A stretch of 64,000 nucleotides of DNA from Vitreoscilla massiliensis (GCF_001457815.1 NZ_LN898221.1:310001-374000), one strand, 5' to 3'. Numbered from the stretch's first letter, positions 35,925-44,703 are shown. Notes: generated by a model not told the origin, from the letters alone. Numbers and translations: made by a program.

Positions 35925-36758
35925 ATGACCCAAAGCCCAGAAACTTCAGCCCGTGTGCGCTTAAGCGCCGCCTTAATCGTCAAAAACGAGGCCGCCAAAC
36001 TCGATGCCTGTTTGGCCAGTGTTGCCGATTGGGTCGATGAAATTGTTATTGTGGATTCGGGCAGTACCGATGCCACTTTGGACATCGCCGCCAAATACGG
36101 CGCCAAAGTACACACTTATATTGATTGGCAAGGGTTTGGCACCCAACGCCAGCGCGCCCAAGCCCATGTGCAATGTGAATGGGTAATGTGGTTAGATGCC
36201 GATGAACGGGTGACCCCTGAATTAAAACAATCGTTACAGGCCGCATTGCAGCAATACCAGCATGAACGCAATGTGATTTTTGAATTCAACCGCTACAGCT
36301 GGGCGTTTGGCAAGTTTATCCGCCATTGCGGCTGGTATCCCGACCGCGTGTTGCGCGTGTACCGCAGCGATTACACCGCTTACAACGATGCTTTGGTGCA
36401 CGAGTCGGTGGTGCAGCCGCAAGACGCCAAAGTGGTTAACTTACACGGCGATTTGCTGCATTACACCTTCGACAGCTTACCCCATTACATGGCCAAGCAA
36501 ACCCAATACGCGGGCGCGTGGGCACTGCAAAAACAACTGCAAGGCAAAAAAGTCGGCTATGGCAGCGCTTTAAGCCACGCCGCGTTTACCTTTGTCAAAA
36601 TGTATGTGCTTAAACGCGGTTTTCTCGATGGCAAACAAGGCCTGTTATTGAGCGTGTTATCGGCGCAATTTGTCTACGTCAAATACATGGATTTGTGGCT
36701 CAAGCAAAACACCGCCTCTGCCCACGATTACGAAGCCAAACACCCACTACCCAAGTAA
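35925..36758 (+). CDS. family 2 glycosyltransferase, LgtF/WaaE-like
   Basis: A 277 aa enzyme of the GT-A fold group that adds a beta-1,4-glucose to the lipooligosaccharide inner core in relatives (LgtF, WaaE). It has SAALIVKNEAAKLDACLASV, EIVIVDSGSTDATLDIA, WQGFGTQRQRAQ and WLDADERV (the DxD-like metal site). HCGWYPDRVLRVYRS and VHESVV follow. The start at 35925 is preferred over a longer frame that overlaps the small membrane protein. A DUS copy at about 36234 encodes LQAA. The end overlaps the convergent SirB gene by 12 bases. Confidence 0.88.
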   Translation: MTQSPETSARVRLSAALIVKNEAAKLDACLASVADWVDEIVIVDSGSTDATLDIAAKYGAKVHTYIDWQGFGTQRQRAQAHVQCEWVMWLDADERVTPELKQSLQAALQQYQHERNVIFEFNRYSWAFGKFIRHCGWYPDRVLRVYRSDYTAYNDALVHESVVQPQDAKVVNLHGDLLHYTFDSLPHYMAKQTQYAGAWALQKQLQGKKVGYGSALSHAAFTFVKMYVLKRGFLDGKQGLLLSVLSAQFVYVKYMDLWLKQNTASAHDYEAKHPLPK

Positions 36759-37121
36759 GGGCTTGAAATGTGCCAAGCTCGCCATCGCCAGCACACACAC
36801 CATGCTCATCAACCACCACAGCCACGCCCTGCGCTGTGGTGTTTTTTTCAGGGTTTGGTAACCCAATAACACATACACCAGCAACAACACCAACTTCCAT
36901 CCCAACCACATGGCATTGCCAAACGGCACCCAGCCACTGCAGTACAACAAGCCCAAACCACTTAACAATAATAAGCTATCGTTCACATGCGGGGCGATTT
37001 TGGACCATTTGGGCAAATGGCTGGCTTTTTGTCCCATGTGCATGCCAAAACGCCAATTGAACAGCAACACGCTGATGAGCACCAAAGTCATGTGTGTGTG
37101 TTTAAGGGCGAGATAAGTCAT
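36747..37121 (-). CDS. SirB family membrane protein
   Basis: A 124 aa inner-membrane protein with about four helices: HTHMTLVLISVLLFNWRFGM, SLLLLSGLGLLYCSG, WLGWKLVLLLVYVLLGYQTL and WLWWLMSMVCVLAMASL. This pattern matches the SirB (invasion gene up-regulator) family, whose biochemical role is unknown. The start at 37121 lacks a strong ribosome site. Confidence 0.8.
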   Translation of the reverse strand: MTYLALKHTHMTLVLISVLLFNWRFGMHMGQKASHLPKWSKIAPHVNDSLLLLSGLGLLYCSGWVPFGNAMWLGWKLVLLLVYVLLGYQTLKKTPQRRAWLWWLMSMVCVLAMASLAHFKPLLG

Positions 37122-37207
37122 ATTGTTGCCGCAATCAGAAAATGAGTGATTGTAAAATGCGCCAAATTTGCGGCATTTGATACAAACCAAATAGATGGAA
37201 AATGGGA

Positions 37208-37286
37208 TTTTACAGGCTGATATTTATACAATTTGTCTAAATTATCCATATTGTCCAATAAAATTGACAAAATATCGGCCTGTAAA
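37208..37286. repeat. 17-base inverted repeat before leuC, including a DUS-like core
   Basis: TTTACAGGCTGATATTT (37208-37224) pairs with AAATATCGGCCTGTAAA (37270-37286), with a single T-G wobble. The second arm is exactly the spacer between the leuC -35 and -10 boxes. Confidence 0.7.
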
Positions 37287-37305
37287 TAAATATTTTGGAC
37301 AAAAT
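37249..37305 (+). promoter_or_regulatory. leuC promoter flanked by two palindromes
   Basis: TTGACA (37264-37269), 17 bases, TAAATA (37287-37292). A palindrome TATTGTCCAATA (37249-37260) lies just upstream of the -35 box. A second one, ATTTTGGACAAAAT (37292-37305), covers the expected transcription start. Both contain the half-site TTGTC/GACAA, and their centres are 44 bases apart. The arrangement looks like a repressor or LysR-type control region. Confidence 0.6.
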
Positions 37306-37383
37306 CTTGCCAAATGTTGCACAGCAACCTAATATAAGCAGGCACGAACGTCTAATAATCAGTTAACCAACCGGATGCACCGC

Positions 37384-38793
37384 ATGAGCGCTTTAACCTT
37401 ATACGATAAATTATGGAACAGCCACATCGTTGACGAAGCCGACGATGGCACAGTTCTGCTTTACATAGACCGTCACTTGGTGCATGAAGTCACCAGCCCA
37501 CAGGCATTTGAAGGCTTGAAACTGAATGAGCGCCCATTGTGGCGCAAAGACAGCATCGTCAGCACTGCCGATCACAATACCCCAACCGACCACTGGGATG
37601 AAGGCATTAAAGACCCGATTTCCAAATTACAAGTCGATACCTTGGATGCCAACATCAAGGAATTTGGCGCTTTGGCGTATTTCCCGTTCAAAGACAAAGG
37701 CCAAGGCATTGTGCATGTGATGGGTCCTGAGCAAGGCGCGACTTTGCCGGGCATGACCGTGGTGTGTGGCGACTCGCATACCTCTACCCACGGTGCATTC
37801 GGCGCATTGGCACACGGCATAGGCACGTCTGAAGTTGAACACACAATGGCCACCCAATGCATTACCGCCAAAAAATCCAAATCCATGTTGATTGAGGTGA
37901 ATGGCGAATTGGCCGCTGGCGTGACCGCCAAAGACGTGGCTTTGTACATCATCGGTCAAATCGGTACCGCTGGTGGCACTGGCTATGCGATTGAATTCGG
38001 TGGCAGCGCCATCCGTTCACTGAGCATGGAAGGCCGCATGACTTTGTGCAATATGGCCATTGAAGGTGGCGCCCGTTCAGGCTTGGTCGCGGTTGACCAA
38101 ACCACCATTGATTATGTGCAAGGTCGCCCATTGGCGCCAAAAGCCGAGCAATGGGAACAAGCGGTGGCGTATTGGAAAACCTTGGTGTCTGATGAAGGCG
38201 CACAATTCGATAAAATCTACCGTTTTGACGCGGCCGACATTCAGCCACAAGTGACTTGGGGCACTTCACCTGAAATGGTGTTGTCTGTTGATGGCAAAGT
38301 GCCTAACCCTGCCGACGAGCAAGACCATGTCAAACGCGAAGGCATAGAACGCGCCTTACAATACATGGGCTTACAGGCCGGCACAGCTCTAACCGACATC
38401 CAAGTAGACACAGTATTCATCGGTTCTTGCACCAACAGCCGCATCGAAGACTTGCGCGAAGCGGCGGCAGTGGCCAAAGGTCACAAAAAAGCCGACAACG
38501 TCAAACGCGTGCTCATCGTACCGGGTTCTGGCTTGGTGAAAGAACAGGCCGAGCAAGAAGGCTTGGACAAAGTCTTTATTGAAGCTGGCTTTGAATGGCG
38601 CGAACCGGGCTGCTCTATGTGTTTGGCCATGAATGCCGACCGTTTGGAGCCGGGCGAACGCTGTGCCTCGACATCTAACCGTAACTTTGAAGGCCGTCAA
38701 GGCAATGGTGGTCGCACCCATTTGGTCAGCCCTGCCATGGCAGCCGCTGCCGCCATCAATGGCCATTTTGTTGATGTACGCAGTTTCTTGTAA
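37384..38793 (+). CDS. leuC: 3-isopropylmalate dehydratase large subunit
   Basis: A 469 aa aconitase-family subunit of leucine synthesis that isomerises 2- to 3-isopropylmalate. It starts MSALTLYDKLWNSHIV and has the 4Fe-4S cysteine regions VCGDSHTSTHGAFGA, FIGSCTNSRIEDL and EPGCSMCLAMN, plus STSNRNFEGRQG. I chose ATG 37384, which matches the family start; an ATG 9 bases earlier is possible. A DUS-derived LQAG lies at about 38371. It forms an operon with ecn, leuD and leuB. Confidence 0.96.
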   Translation: MSALTLYDKLWNSHIVDEADDGTVLLYIDRHLVHEVTSPQAFEGLKLNERPLWRKDSIVSTADHNTPTDHWDEGIKDPISKLQVDTLDANIKEFGALAYFPFKDKGQGIVHVMGPEQGATLPGMTVVCGDSHTSTHGAFGALAHGIGTSEVEHTMATQCITAKKSKSMLIEVNGELAAGVTAKDVALYIIGQIGTAGGTGYAIEFGGSAIRSLSMEGRMTLCNMAIEGGARSGLVAVDQTTIDYVQGRPLAPKAEQWEQAVAYWKTLVSDEGAQFDKIYRFDAADIQPQVTWGTSPEMVLSVDGKVPNPADEQDHVKREGIERALQYMGLQAGTALTDIQVDTVFIGSCTNSRIEDLREAAAVAKGHKKADNVKRVLIVPGSGLVKEQAEQEGLDKVFIEAGFEWREPGCSMCLAMNADRLEPGERCASTSNRNFEGRQGNGGRTHLVSPAMAAAAAINGHFVDVRSFL

Positions 38794-38932
38794 AGATTAA
38801 GCAGCCAAGGAACCATTGCAGCTTAGGGTTATCAGACTAGTCGTTACTTGTCTGTCATGAGATAGACGGACAAGAGCACAAAACGTCTATTCAATTGTTT
38901 TGAATGGGTATTTTAAACTCTGAAAACCACTG

Positions 38933-39091
38933 ATGCACAAGTCTTATACAAACACCAAGACTTGTGTTGCTAAGGTTCCAAAAGCTGCTTGTGACACCGT
39001 AAAAGGTGCTGGACAAGCCATCAGTGCCCGCAATACGCACAACAGTGCTGCGGAATCCGTTTTTAGACGTAACCATCTGTTAAGGAGATGA
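38933..39091 (+). pseudogene. degenerate entericidin-like copy
   Basis: A 52-codon frame contains AACDTVKGAGQAIS, close to the GCNTVKGVGKDVS of the intact entericidin gene just downstream, but lacks the hydrophobic signal peptide before the Cys. DNA identity between the two around this block is visible by eye. It ends within the next gene's ribosome site. It may be the relic of a tandem ecnA/ecnB-type pair, or a leader frame. The rest of 38794-38932 holds nothing else I can support. Confidence 0.45.
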
Positions 39092-39095
39092 AGTC

Positions 39096-39236
39096 ATGAA
39101 ACAAATGCTCTTGATTGCTTGTGCAGCAGTTGTGTTTTTAGCTGGTTGTAACACCGTCAAAGGTGTGGGAAAAGACGTCAGCCGTGGTGGTCAAGCCGTG
39201 ACCAACACCGCCACTAGCGTACAGCAAAGCATGTAA
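39096..39236 (+). CDS. ecnB: entericidin A/B family lipoprotein
   Basis: A 46 aa protein: signal peptide KQMLLIACAAVVFLAGC with lipobox LAGC, then NTVKGVGKDVSRGGQAVTNT, the entericidin signature. In E. coli the pair EcnA/EcnB is an antidote/toxin lipoprotein set; in other bacteria small relatives act as envelope stress lipoproteins. It has a strong AAGGAG at 39082-39087. It lies between leuC and leuD, a position I recall from other betaproteobacteria. Confidence 0.85.
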   Translation: MKQMLLIACAAVVFLAGCNTVKGVGKDVSRGGQAVTNTATSVQQSM

Positions 39237-39299
39237 TATTGCTTCGGGCGGCGTTCGCGTCGCCTGCTTTCCCCAGCCAGCTTTTATTTGGAAAACCTT

Positions 39300-39941
39300 A
39301 TGAAAGCCTTTACCACTGTAAATGCCGTCGTTGCCCCATTGGACCGTGCCAATGTCGATACCGATGCCATCATTCCGAAACAGTTTTTGAAATCCATCAA
39401 ACGTTCAGGCTTTGGCCCAAATTGCTTTGATGAATGGCGTTATCTTGACCATGGCGAACCGGGCATGGACAACAGCAACCGCCCCTTGAATCCCGATTTC
39501 AGCCTCAACCAAGCCCGTTATGCCGGTGCCAATATTTTGCTCACACGCAAAAACTTTGGCTGTGGCTCTAGCCGCGAACACGCGCCTTGGGCTTTGGATG
39601 ATTACGGTTTCCGTGCGGTGATTGCACCGTCGTTTGCCGACATCTTCTTCAACAATTGTTACAAAAATGGTTTGTTGCCGATTGTGTTGCCCGAAGAAGT
39701 GGTCGACCAATTGTTCCAAGAAGTGGAAGCACAAGAAGGCTATGCTTTGACCATAGATTTGGCCAGCCAAACCTTGAGCACACCCAGCGGACAAAGTTTC
39801 AGCTTCGACATTACCGAACACCGCAAACACTGTTTGTTAAACGGTTTGGATGAAATTGGCCTGACTTTGGCACATGCGGAGCAAATTAAAGCGTTTGAAA
39901 CCAAACACCGCAGCGCACAGCCTTGGCTTTTTCAAGATTAA
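39300..39941 (+). CDS. leuD: 3-isopropylmalate dehydratase small subunit
   Basis: The 213 aa partner of LeuC. Typical blocks are VAPLDRANVDTDAIIPKQFL, NFGCGSSREHAPWAL, IAPSFADIFFNNCYKNGLLP and ITEHRKHCLLNGLDEIGLT. ATG 39300 has GGAAA upstream. It is followed by an unusual palindrome (39978-40004) and leuB. Confidence 0.96.
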   Translation: MKAFTTVNAVVAPLDRANVDTDAIIPKQFLKSIKRSGFGPNCFDEWRYLDHGEPGMDNSNRPLNPDFSLNQARYAGANILLTRKNFGCGSSREHAPWALDDYGFRAVIAPSFADIFFNNCYKNGLLPIVLPEEVVDQLFQEVEAQEGYALTIDLASQTLSTPSGQSFSFDITEHRKHCLLNGLDEIGLTLAHAEQIKAFETKHRSAQPWLFQD

Positions 39942-39977
39942 TCCTCTAAAATACCGCAAAACATGGCAGGTATGAAC

Positions 39978-40004
39978 TTACAGGACGCTTGAAGCGTCCT
40001 GTAA
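39978..40004. terminator. DUS-like palindrome with a changed base in both arms
   Basis: TTACAGGACGCTT, one base, AAGCGTCCTGTAA. Compared with the window's DUS, each arm carries one substitution (C to A, G to T), so the 13-base stem is fully kept. It lies between leuD and leuB. Confidence 0.7.
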
Positions 40005-40035
40005 AACACTCTATAGCAAACAAGGCATACTCAAT

Positions 40036-41115
40036 ATGACTCAAACCATTGCAGTTTTACCCGGCGACGGCATCGGCCCAGAAATCATTGCACAAGCAGT
40101 GCGCGTGTTAGACGTATTCAAGCAACGTGGCTTAGACGTAGACTACCAATTTGCCCCACTCGGTGGTGCCGCTTACGATGAATACGGCGCACCTTACCCA
40201 GAATTCACCCAAAACATCTGCCGCAAAGCCGATGCAGTATTGTTGGGTGCGGTGGGCGGCCCACAATACGACAACATCGAACGCGCCTTGCGTCCTGAAC
40301 GTGGCTTGCTCGCCATCCGCAAAGATTTGAACTTGTTTGCCAATTTGCGCCCTGCCATCTTGTACCCAGAATTGGCCAATGCTTCTACTTTGAAACCCGA
40401 AGTAGTTGCTGGTTTGAACATCTTGATCGTGCGCGAATTGACTGGTGATATTTACTTCGCCGAACCGCGCGGCATTGGCCAATTGGCCGATGGCACACGT
40501 GAAGGCGTCAACACCATGCGCTACCACGAGTCTGAAATTCGCCGCATCGGTCACATTGCCTTCCAAGCAGCGCAAAAACGCAATAAAAAACTGTGCTCAG
40601 TCGACAAAGCCAATGTGTTGGAAACCACAGAATTGTGGAAACAAATCATGATTGAAATCAGCGCCGACTACCCAGAAGTGGAATTGAGCCACATGTATGT
40701 CGACAATGCGGCTATGCAATTGGTGAAAGCGCCAAAACAATTCGACGTGATGGTCACCGGCAATATTTTCGGTGACATCTTGTCTGACGAAGCCTCTATG
40801 TTGACTGGCTCTATTGGCATGTTGCCATCGGCTTCTTTGAATGAAACCGGCAAAGGCATGTACGAACCATCACACGGCTCTGCACCTGATATCGCCGGCC
40901 AAGACAAGGCCAATCCATTGGCGACCATTTTGTCGGCCGCAATGATGTTGCGCTATTCCTTCAATCAAGACGCGTTTGCCGATGAAATCGAACAAGCGGT
41001 ACAAACCGTGTTGAAACAAGGTTTGCGCACAGCTGACATCTATGAAGAAGGTTGTACTTTAGTAGGCTGTACTGCCATGGGCGATGCCGTGGTGGCAGCT
41101 TTACAGGCCGCTTAA
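40036..41115 (+). CDS. leuB: 3-isopropylmalate dehydrogenase
   Basis: A 359 aa NAD-dependent oxidative decarboxylase, the third leucine-specific enzyme here. It shows VLPGDGIGPEI, AVGGPQYDN, the substrate-binding RPERGLLAIRKDL, ELTGDIYFAEPRG, the catalytic Tyr region NTMRYHESEI and GDILSDEASMLTGSIGMLPS. The last codons and stop (LQAA, TAA) are formed by a DUS copy at 41101-41113. pqiA starts on the next base. Confidence 0.97.
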   Translation: MTQTIAVLPGDGIGPEIIAQAVRVLDVFKQRGLDVDYQFAPLGGAAYDEYGAPYPEFTQNICRKADAVLLGAVGGPQYDNIERALRPERGLLAIRKDLNLFANLRPAILYPELANASTLKPEVVAGLNILIVRELTGDIYFAEPRGIGQLADGTREGVNTMRYHESEIRRIGHIAFQAAQKRNKKLCSVDKANVLETTELWKQIMIEISADYPEVELSHMYVDNAAMQLVKAPKQFDVMVTGNIFGDILSDEASMLTGSIGMLPSASLNETGKGMYEPSHGSAPDIAGQDKANPLATILSAAMMLRYSFNQDAFADEIEQAVQTVLKQGLRTADIYEEGCTLVGCTAMGDAVVAALQAA

Positions 41116-42432
41116 ATGATCAACCGGCACGTTTGGCAACGCTGGTGGCGGTTTAAACGCTATTTGAATGTTGCCAACCTGCCTGCCCACAACGTGGCCT
41201 GTCCATGTTGTGGCACACAGGTGAGCTTGCCCAGCTTGGGCCAAGCACAACGTGCCAATTGTCCGCAATGCGGCGAATTGCTGGTCAAAATACAATCCAA
41301 TCCGTTCGTGGCGCCGTTGGCGTTTGTGAGTGCGGGTTGGATTTTGATGTTATTGGTGGGCACACAATTTTATTTGGGCATGGACATGATGGGCGTGGTG
41401 TCGGAACACCTGACCTTAATTGATGTGTTCGACAATTTGCGCCGCCATGAATACGGCTTTCTGGCCACCGTGATGTTGTTATTGGTGTTTTTCACACCGG
41501 TATTGTTTTTATCGATGTTCATGTATGTGCACATCGCCTTATACCAACAAGTCAACCTGCCGTTTGTCAACACCATTACCCGCCACATGATACGCATCAA
41601 GCCGTGGTTGATGGTGGATGTGTTTTTTATTGCGACCTTGGTTGCCATTGTCAAAATTGCCGCCATCAGCGAGGTCAGTTTTGGCCCTGCGTTTGCGCTG
41701 ATATTCGCCTATGCTGTGACCTTGATTCACATGGGGCAAATGGTCAATCCGCACTGGATTTTTTACCAACTGGCCAAACTAGACCCAGAACACAAAGTCT
41801 TTGTCCGCACCCAACACCGTCACGATGTCATCAATTGCCGCCGCTGTCTGTATGACCAACCGGCAACTCAAGACGATTGCCACATTTGTGGTGCCAGTTT
41901 GTACCACCGCCGCCCGTACAGCATCCAACAATCGTTGGCGATCTTGCTTGCGGCATGCATCTTGTTTATTCCCTCCAATGTCTACACCATGATGCGCACC
42001 GAAAGCCTCACTGCCGACGTGCAAAGCAATGTCATTGATGGTATTTTCATCTTGTGGAATGAGAATGACCGCTTGGTGGCGGTGATTATTTTTACCGTGA
42101 GTTTGGTCATCCCCATTGCCAAAATCATCATGATGGGCATCTTGCTGTACAGTGCCAAATTCCGCTTGCTGCTGCATGCGAAAACGCTCAGCAAGATGTA
42201 CCATTTTGTTGAATTCATCGGCCGCTGGTCGATGATAGACATATTCGTCATCATCATTTTGATGGCGGTATACCGAACCAACCTGGCCCAAGTCACTCCT
42301 GGCTTGGCCTCGATTTACTTTACTTTTGTGGTGTTTGCCACCATGGTATCCGCCGAAGCACTGGATATCCGCCTGATTTGGGACAAACAACGCCAAGCTG
42401 ATGCGGCGGGAGAACAACATGAACGAGCCTGA
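41116..42432 (+). CDS. pqiA: PqiA, membrane subunit of PqiABC lipid-transport system
   Basis: A 438 aa inner-membrane protein with two repeated halves. Each has a zinc-ribbon-like Cys pair set (CPCCGTQ and CPQCGEL; CRRCLYD and CHICGAS) followed by four-helix hydrophobic blocks. PqiA with the MCE protein PqiB and lipoprotein PqiC forms a periplasm-spanning lipid-transfer route that helps membrane integrity. ATG follows the leuB stop directly; the only ribosome-site match, ACAGG, lies inside the DUS at the end of leuB. It overlaps pqiB by 14 bases. Confidence 0.93.
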   Translation: MINRHVWQRWWRFKRYLNVANLPAHNVACPCCGTQVSLPSLGQAQRANCPQCGELLVKIQSNPFVAPLAFVSAGWILMLLVGTQFYLGMDMMGVVSEHLTLIDVFDNLRRHEYGFLATVMLLLVFFTPVLFLSMFMYVHIALYQQVNLPFVNTITRHMIRIKPWLMVDVFFIATLVAIVKIAAISEVSFGPAFALIFAYAVTLIHMGQMVNPHWIFYQLAKLDPEHKVFVRTQHRHDVINCRRCLYDQPATQDDCHICGASLYHRRPYSIQQSLAILLAACILFIPSNVYTMMRTESLTADVQSNVIDGIFILWNENDRLVAVIIFTVSLVIPIAKIIMMGILLYSAKFRLLLHAKTLSKMYHFVEFIGRWSMIDIFVIIILMAVYRTNLAQVTPGLASIYFTFVVFATMVSAEALDIRLIWDKQRQADAAGEQHERA

Positions 42433-44089
42433 ACAAGAACAGGAACACGAGCCGAGTCAAGATACTCAGGCCAGCAGCACCGACACCGCCCAAGCCGCGC
42501 ATGTGAAGAAAACCCGCGTGTTTTCGATTGTGTGGTCGGTGCCCATCGTCGCCTTGGTGGTGGCGCTGTTTTTGCTGTTCAATTACATCCGCAACAATGG
42601 CACCGAAATCACCTTGTACATGCCCAATGCCGACGGTATTGAAATCAACAAAACCCAAATCAAAATCCTCAATGTGGAGATTGGCAAAGTGGTGGATGTG
42701 CGCCTCAATGGTGCCGATGGCGTGATACTAACGGCCAAAGTCAAAGCCAATATGGCCGACAAACTGCGCAAGGATTCGCAGTTTTGGATAGTAAAGCCGC
42801 GCATAGACCAAAGCGGTGTGCGTGGCTTGGATACTTTGGTGTCTGGCTCTTACATCGGTTTTAAACCGGGCACAGCCGAAGAAACCAAACACGAATTTGT
42901 CGTCAGCGACAATCCACCCTTGGACGATTTGGGCGATGGTTTGCGCCTGCGCTTGGTCAGTGACAAGGCCAAAATGTTGCCGGTGGGCGCGCCGATTTTG
43001 TACGAAGACTTGCAAGTGGGCCAAGTGCAGCGGGTCGAATTTGATTCTGAAACCCAAAAAGTGCGTTACGACATTTTCATCACCAAACCAAATGTGGTGT
43101 TGGTCGGCAGCAATGTCAAATTCTGGATCAAGTCTGGCGTCAACATCCAAACCAACAGCCAAGGCATCCAAATCGATGCCGCGCCCGTGGGCAGCATCTT
43201 AAGTGGAGCCATCGCCTTTACCCAGCCTTTAAATGTGGGCAAAGGTGCTGCGGTGAAAAATGGCCATGAATTCCACCTCAATTCCAGCATTGCCGATGTG
43301 ATGGAACCGGCCAGTCCACGTGCGTTCTATTTGGTGGCCTTCTTTGACCAGTCCATGCGCGGTTTAACGGCAGGCTCTACTGTCGAATACAAAGGTTTGC
43401 CCATCGGTGTGGTTGAGCAAACGCCGTTTTTTGAGAAAAACGATCAAGTCAATTTGCTGGAAAACAGCCACATCCCCGTCAAACTGCGTATCGAGCCGGC
43501 TGCCATCGAAATGGGCGCAACCGCACTCGATCCGAAAGTGTGGCGTGAAAAATTCGATACCGCCATCCGCAAAGGCTTGTACGCCACCATGGTCAGCAAC
43601 AATTTGGTCACCGGCAATATGTCGATAGACTTGACCGATGAGGCTTCACCCGACCCTAGCCTGCGCCCACACAGCGTGTATGGCGGCTACAGCGTCATCC
43701 CTACCCGCGCCGTCGGTGTGACCGCAACCATCAAACAATTGAACCGCATGTTGATCAAGTTTAACAATTTGCCGCTGGAGCAATCGGTGGGCGAATTGAA
43801 TGCCAATTTGGCCGAGCTTAAAACCACCATCAAATCGGTGAACGGCTTGCTGGGCAGCAAAGACACGCAAAACATGCCTAAGGAATTGAACCAAACGCTG
43901 ATGCAATTGCGTCAGACCTTGGCCGGTGTGTCGCCCGATTCACCCGCCTACCGCGACATCCAATCGACTTTGCAAAGCCTAGACCGCACCTTGCAAAAAA
44001 CCGATCCGCTGTTGCGCCAATTGGGCGAAAAACCGAATGCGCTGATTTTCAATGACAAATCACCAGACCCGATACCGAAAGGCCGCTAA
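42419..44089 (+). CDS. pqiB: PqiB, MCE-domain lipid-transport protein
   Basis: A 556 aa protein with a short acidic cytoplasmic start (MNEPEQEQEHEPSQ) and one membrane helix (about 38-58, VWSVPIVALVVALFLLFNYI). Three MCE/MlaD domains follow (starts near NGTEITLYMPNADGIEINKT, DNPPLDDLGDGLRLRLVSDK and SPRAFYLVAFFDQSMRG), then a C-terminal coiled region. PqiB hexamers stack into a needle linking inner and outer membranes. I chose ATG 42419 for its GGGAG site. pqiC starts on the base after the stop. Confidence 0.93.
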   Translation: MNEPEQEQEHEPSQDTQASSTDTAQAAHVKKTRVFSIVWSVPIVALVVALFLLFNYIRNNGTEITLYMPNADGIEINKTQIKILNVEIGKVVDVRLNGADGVILTAKVKANMADKLRKDSQFWIVKPRIDQSGVRGLDTLVSGSYIGFKPGTAEETKHEFVVSDNPPLDDLGDGLRLRLVSDKAKMLPVGAPILYEDLQVGQVQRVEFDSETQKVRYDIFITKPNVVLVGSNVKFWIKSGVNIQTNSQGIQIDAAPVGSILSGAIAFTQPLNVGKGAAVKNGHEFHLNSSIADVMEPASPRAFYLVAFFDQSMRGLTAGSTVEYKGLPIGVVEQTPFFEKNDQVNLLENSHIPVKLRIEPAAIEMGATALDPKVWREKFDTAIRKGLYATMVSNNLVTGNMSIDLTDEASPDPSLRPHSVYGGYSVIPTRAVGVTATIKQLNRMLIKFNNLPLEQSVGELNANLAELKTTIKSVNGLLGSKDTQNMPKELNQTLMQLRQTLAGVSPDSPAYRDIQSTLQSLDRTLQKTDPLLRQLGEKPNALIFNDKSPDPIPKGR

Positions 44090-44626
44090 ATGAAAGCTCT
44101 GTTATGCGCGGCAGCGACCGCACTCGTATTAAGCGCTTGTGCCAGTGCACCGGCGACCGAATACCACCGCTTGCCCGATGCGGTCTACCGCCTGCCCGAC
44201 AACCACAAACCCAGCGTGGTATTGAAAGTGGTGTTGGCTGAGCCGCTTAAAGGCAATGCTTTGCTGTACCAAACCGATGCCCACACCGTGCATTTTGCCA
44301 AGCAACACCTGTGGTCACAGGCTTTGGACATCGCCTTGCGCAACCAATTGGCGAACGAACTCAATCGCCGTGGCAGCGCGTGGCGCTTTGTGCCAGCTGA
44401 ATTGAAAACCTCCGAGCAAGAGCTGGTGGTGTACATCGAAAGCTTCCAAGGCCGTTACGATGGCTCTACCCAAATCGATGGCTATACCGCGTGGCGCAAC
44501 AACAATCAAACCGTTCCGGGTCGCAATTTCAGTGTCACCACGCCACAGCAAGGTGATGGCTATAACGCCATGGTGGAATCGCTGAGCTTGGGCTTGCAGC
44601 AAGTGGCGGCAGAAATTTTGCCTTAA
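44090..44626 (+). CDS. pqiC: PqiC, outer-membrane lipoprotein of the Pqi system
   Basis: A 178 aa lipoprotein with lipobox LSAC (Cys about 17) and an ABC-auxiliary-type fold: YHRLPDAVYRLP, LYQTDAHTVHFAKQHLWSQ, ALDIALRNQLANELN, LVVYIESFQGRYDG. In the Pqi system it docks the PqiB needle at the outer membrane. It is the last gene of the leuB-pqiABC run and is closed by a long DUS hairpin. Confidence 0.92.
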   Translation: MKALLCAAATALVLSACASAPATEYHRLPDAVYRLPDNHKPSVVLKVVLAEPLKGNALLYQTDAHTVHFAKQHLWSQALDIALRNQLANELNRRGSAWRFVPAELKTSEQELVVYIESFQGRYDGSTQIDGYTAWRNNNQTVPGRNFSVTTPQQGDGYNAMVESLSLGLQQVAAEILP

Positions 44627-44658
44627 TATCCTTGTTACAATCATGGTTTGCATACTAT

Positions 44659-44703
44659 AAAGCGGCCTGTAAACCCAGTTATTGGGTTTACAGGCCGCTT
44701 TTT
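44659..44703 (+). terminator. extended DUS hairpin after pqiC
   Basis: The DUS pair is extended by CCCA/TGGG to a 19-base perfect stem with a 5-base loop, followed by TTTT. It is the strongest terminator-like DUS pair in the window. Confidence 0.85.
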
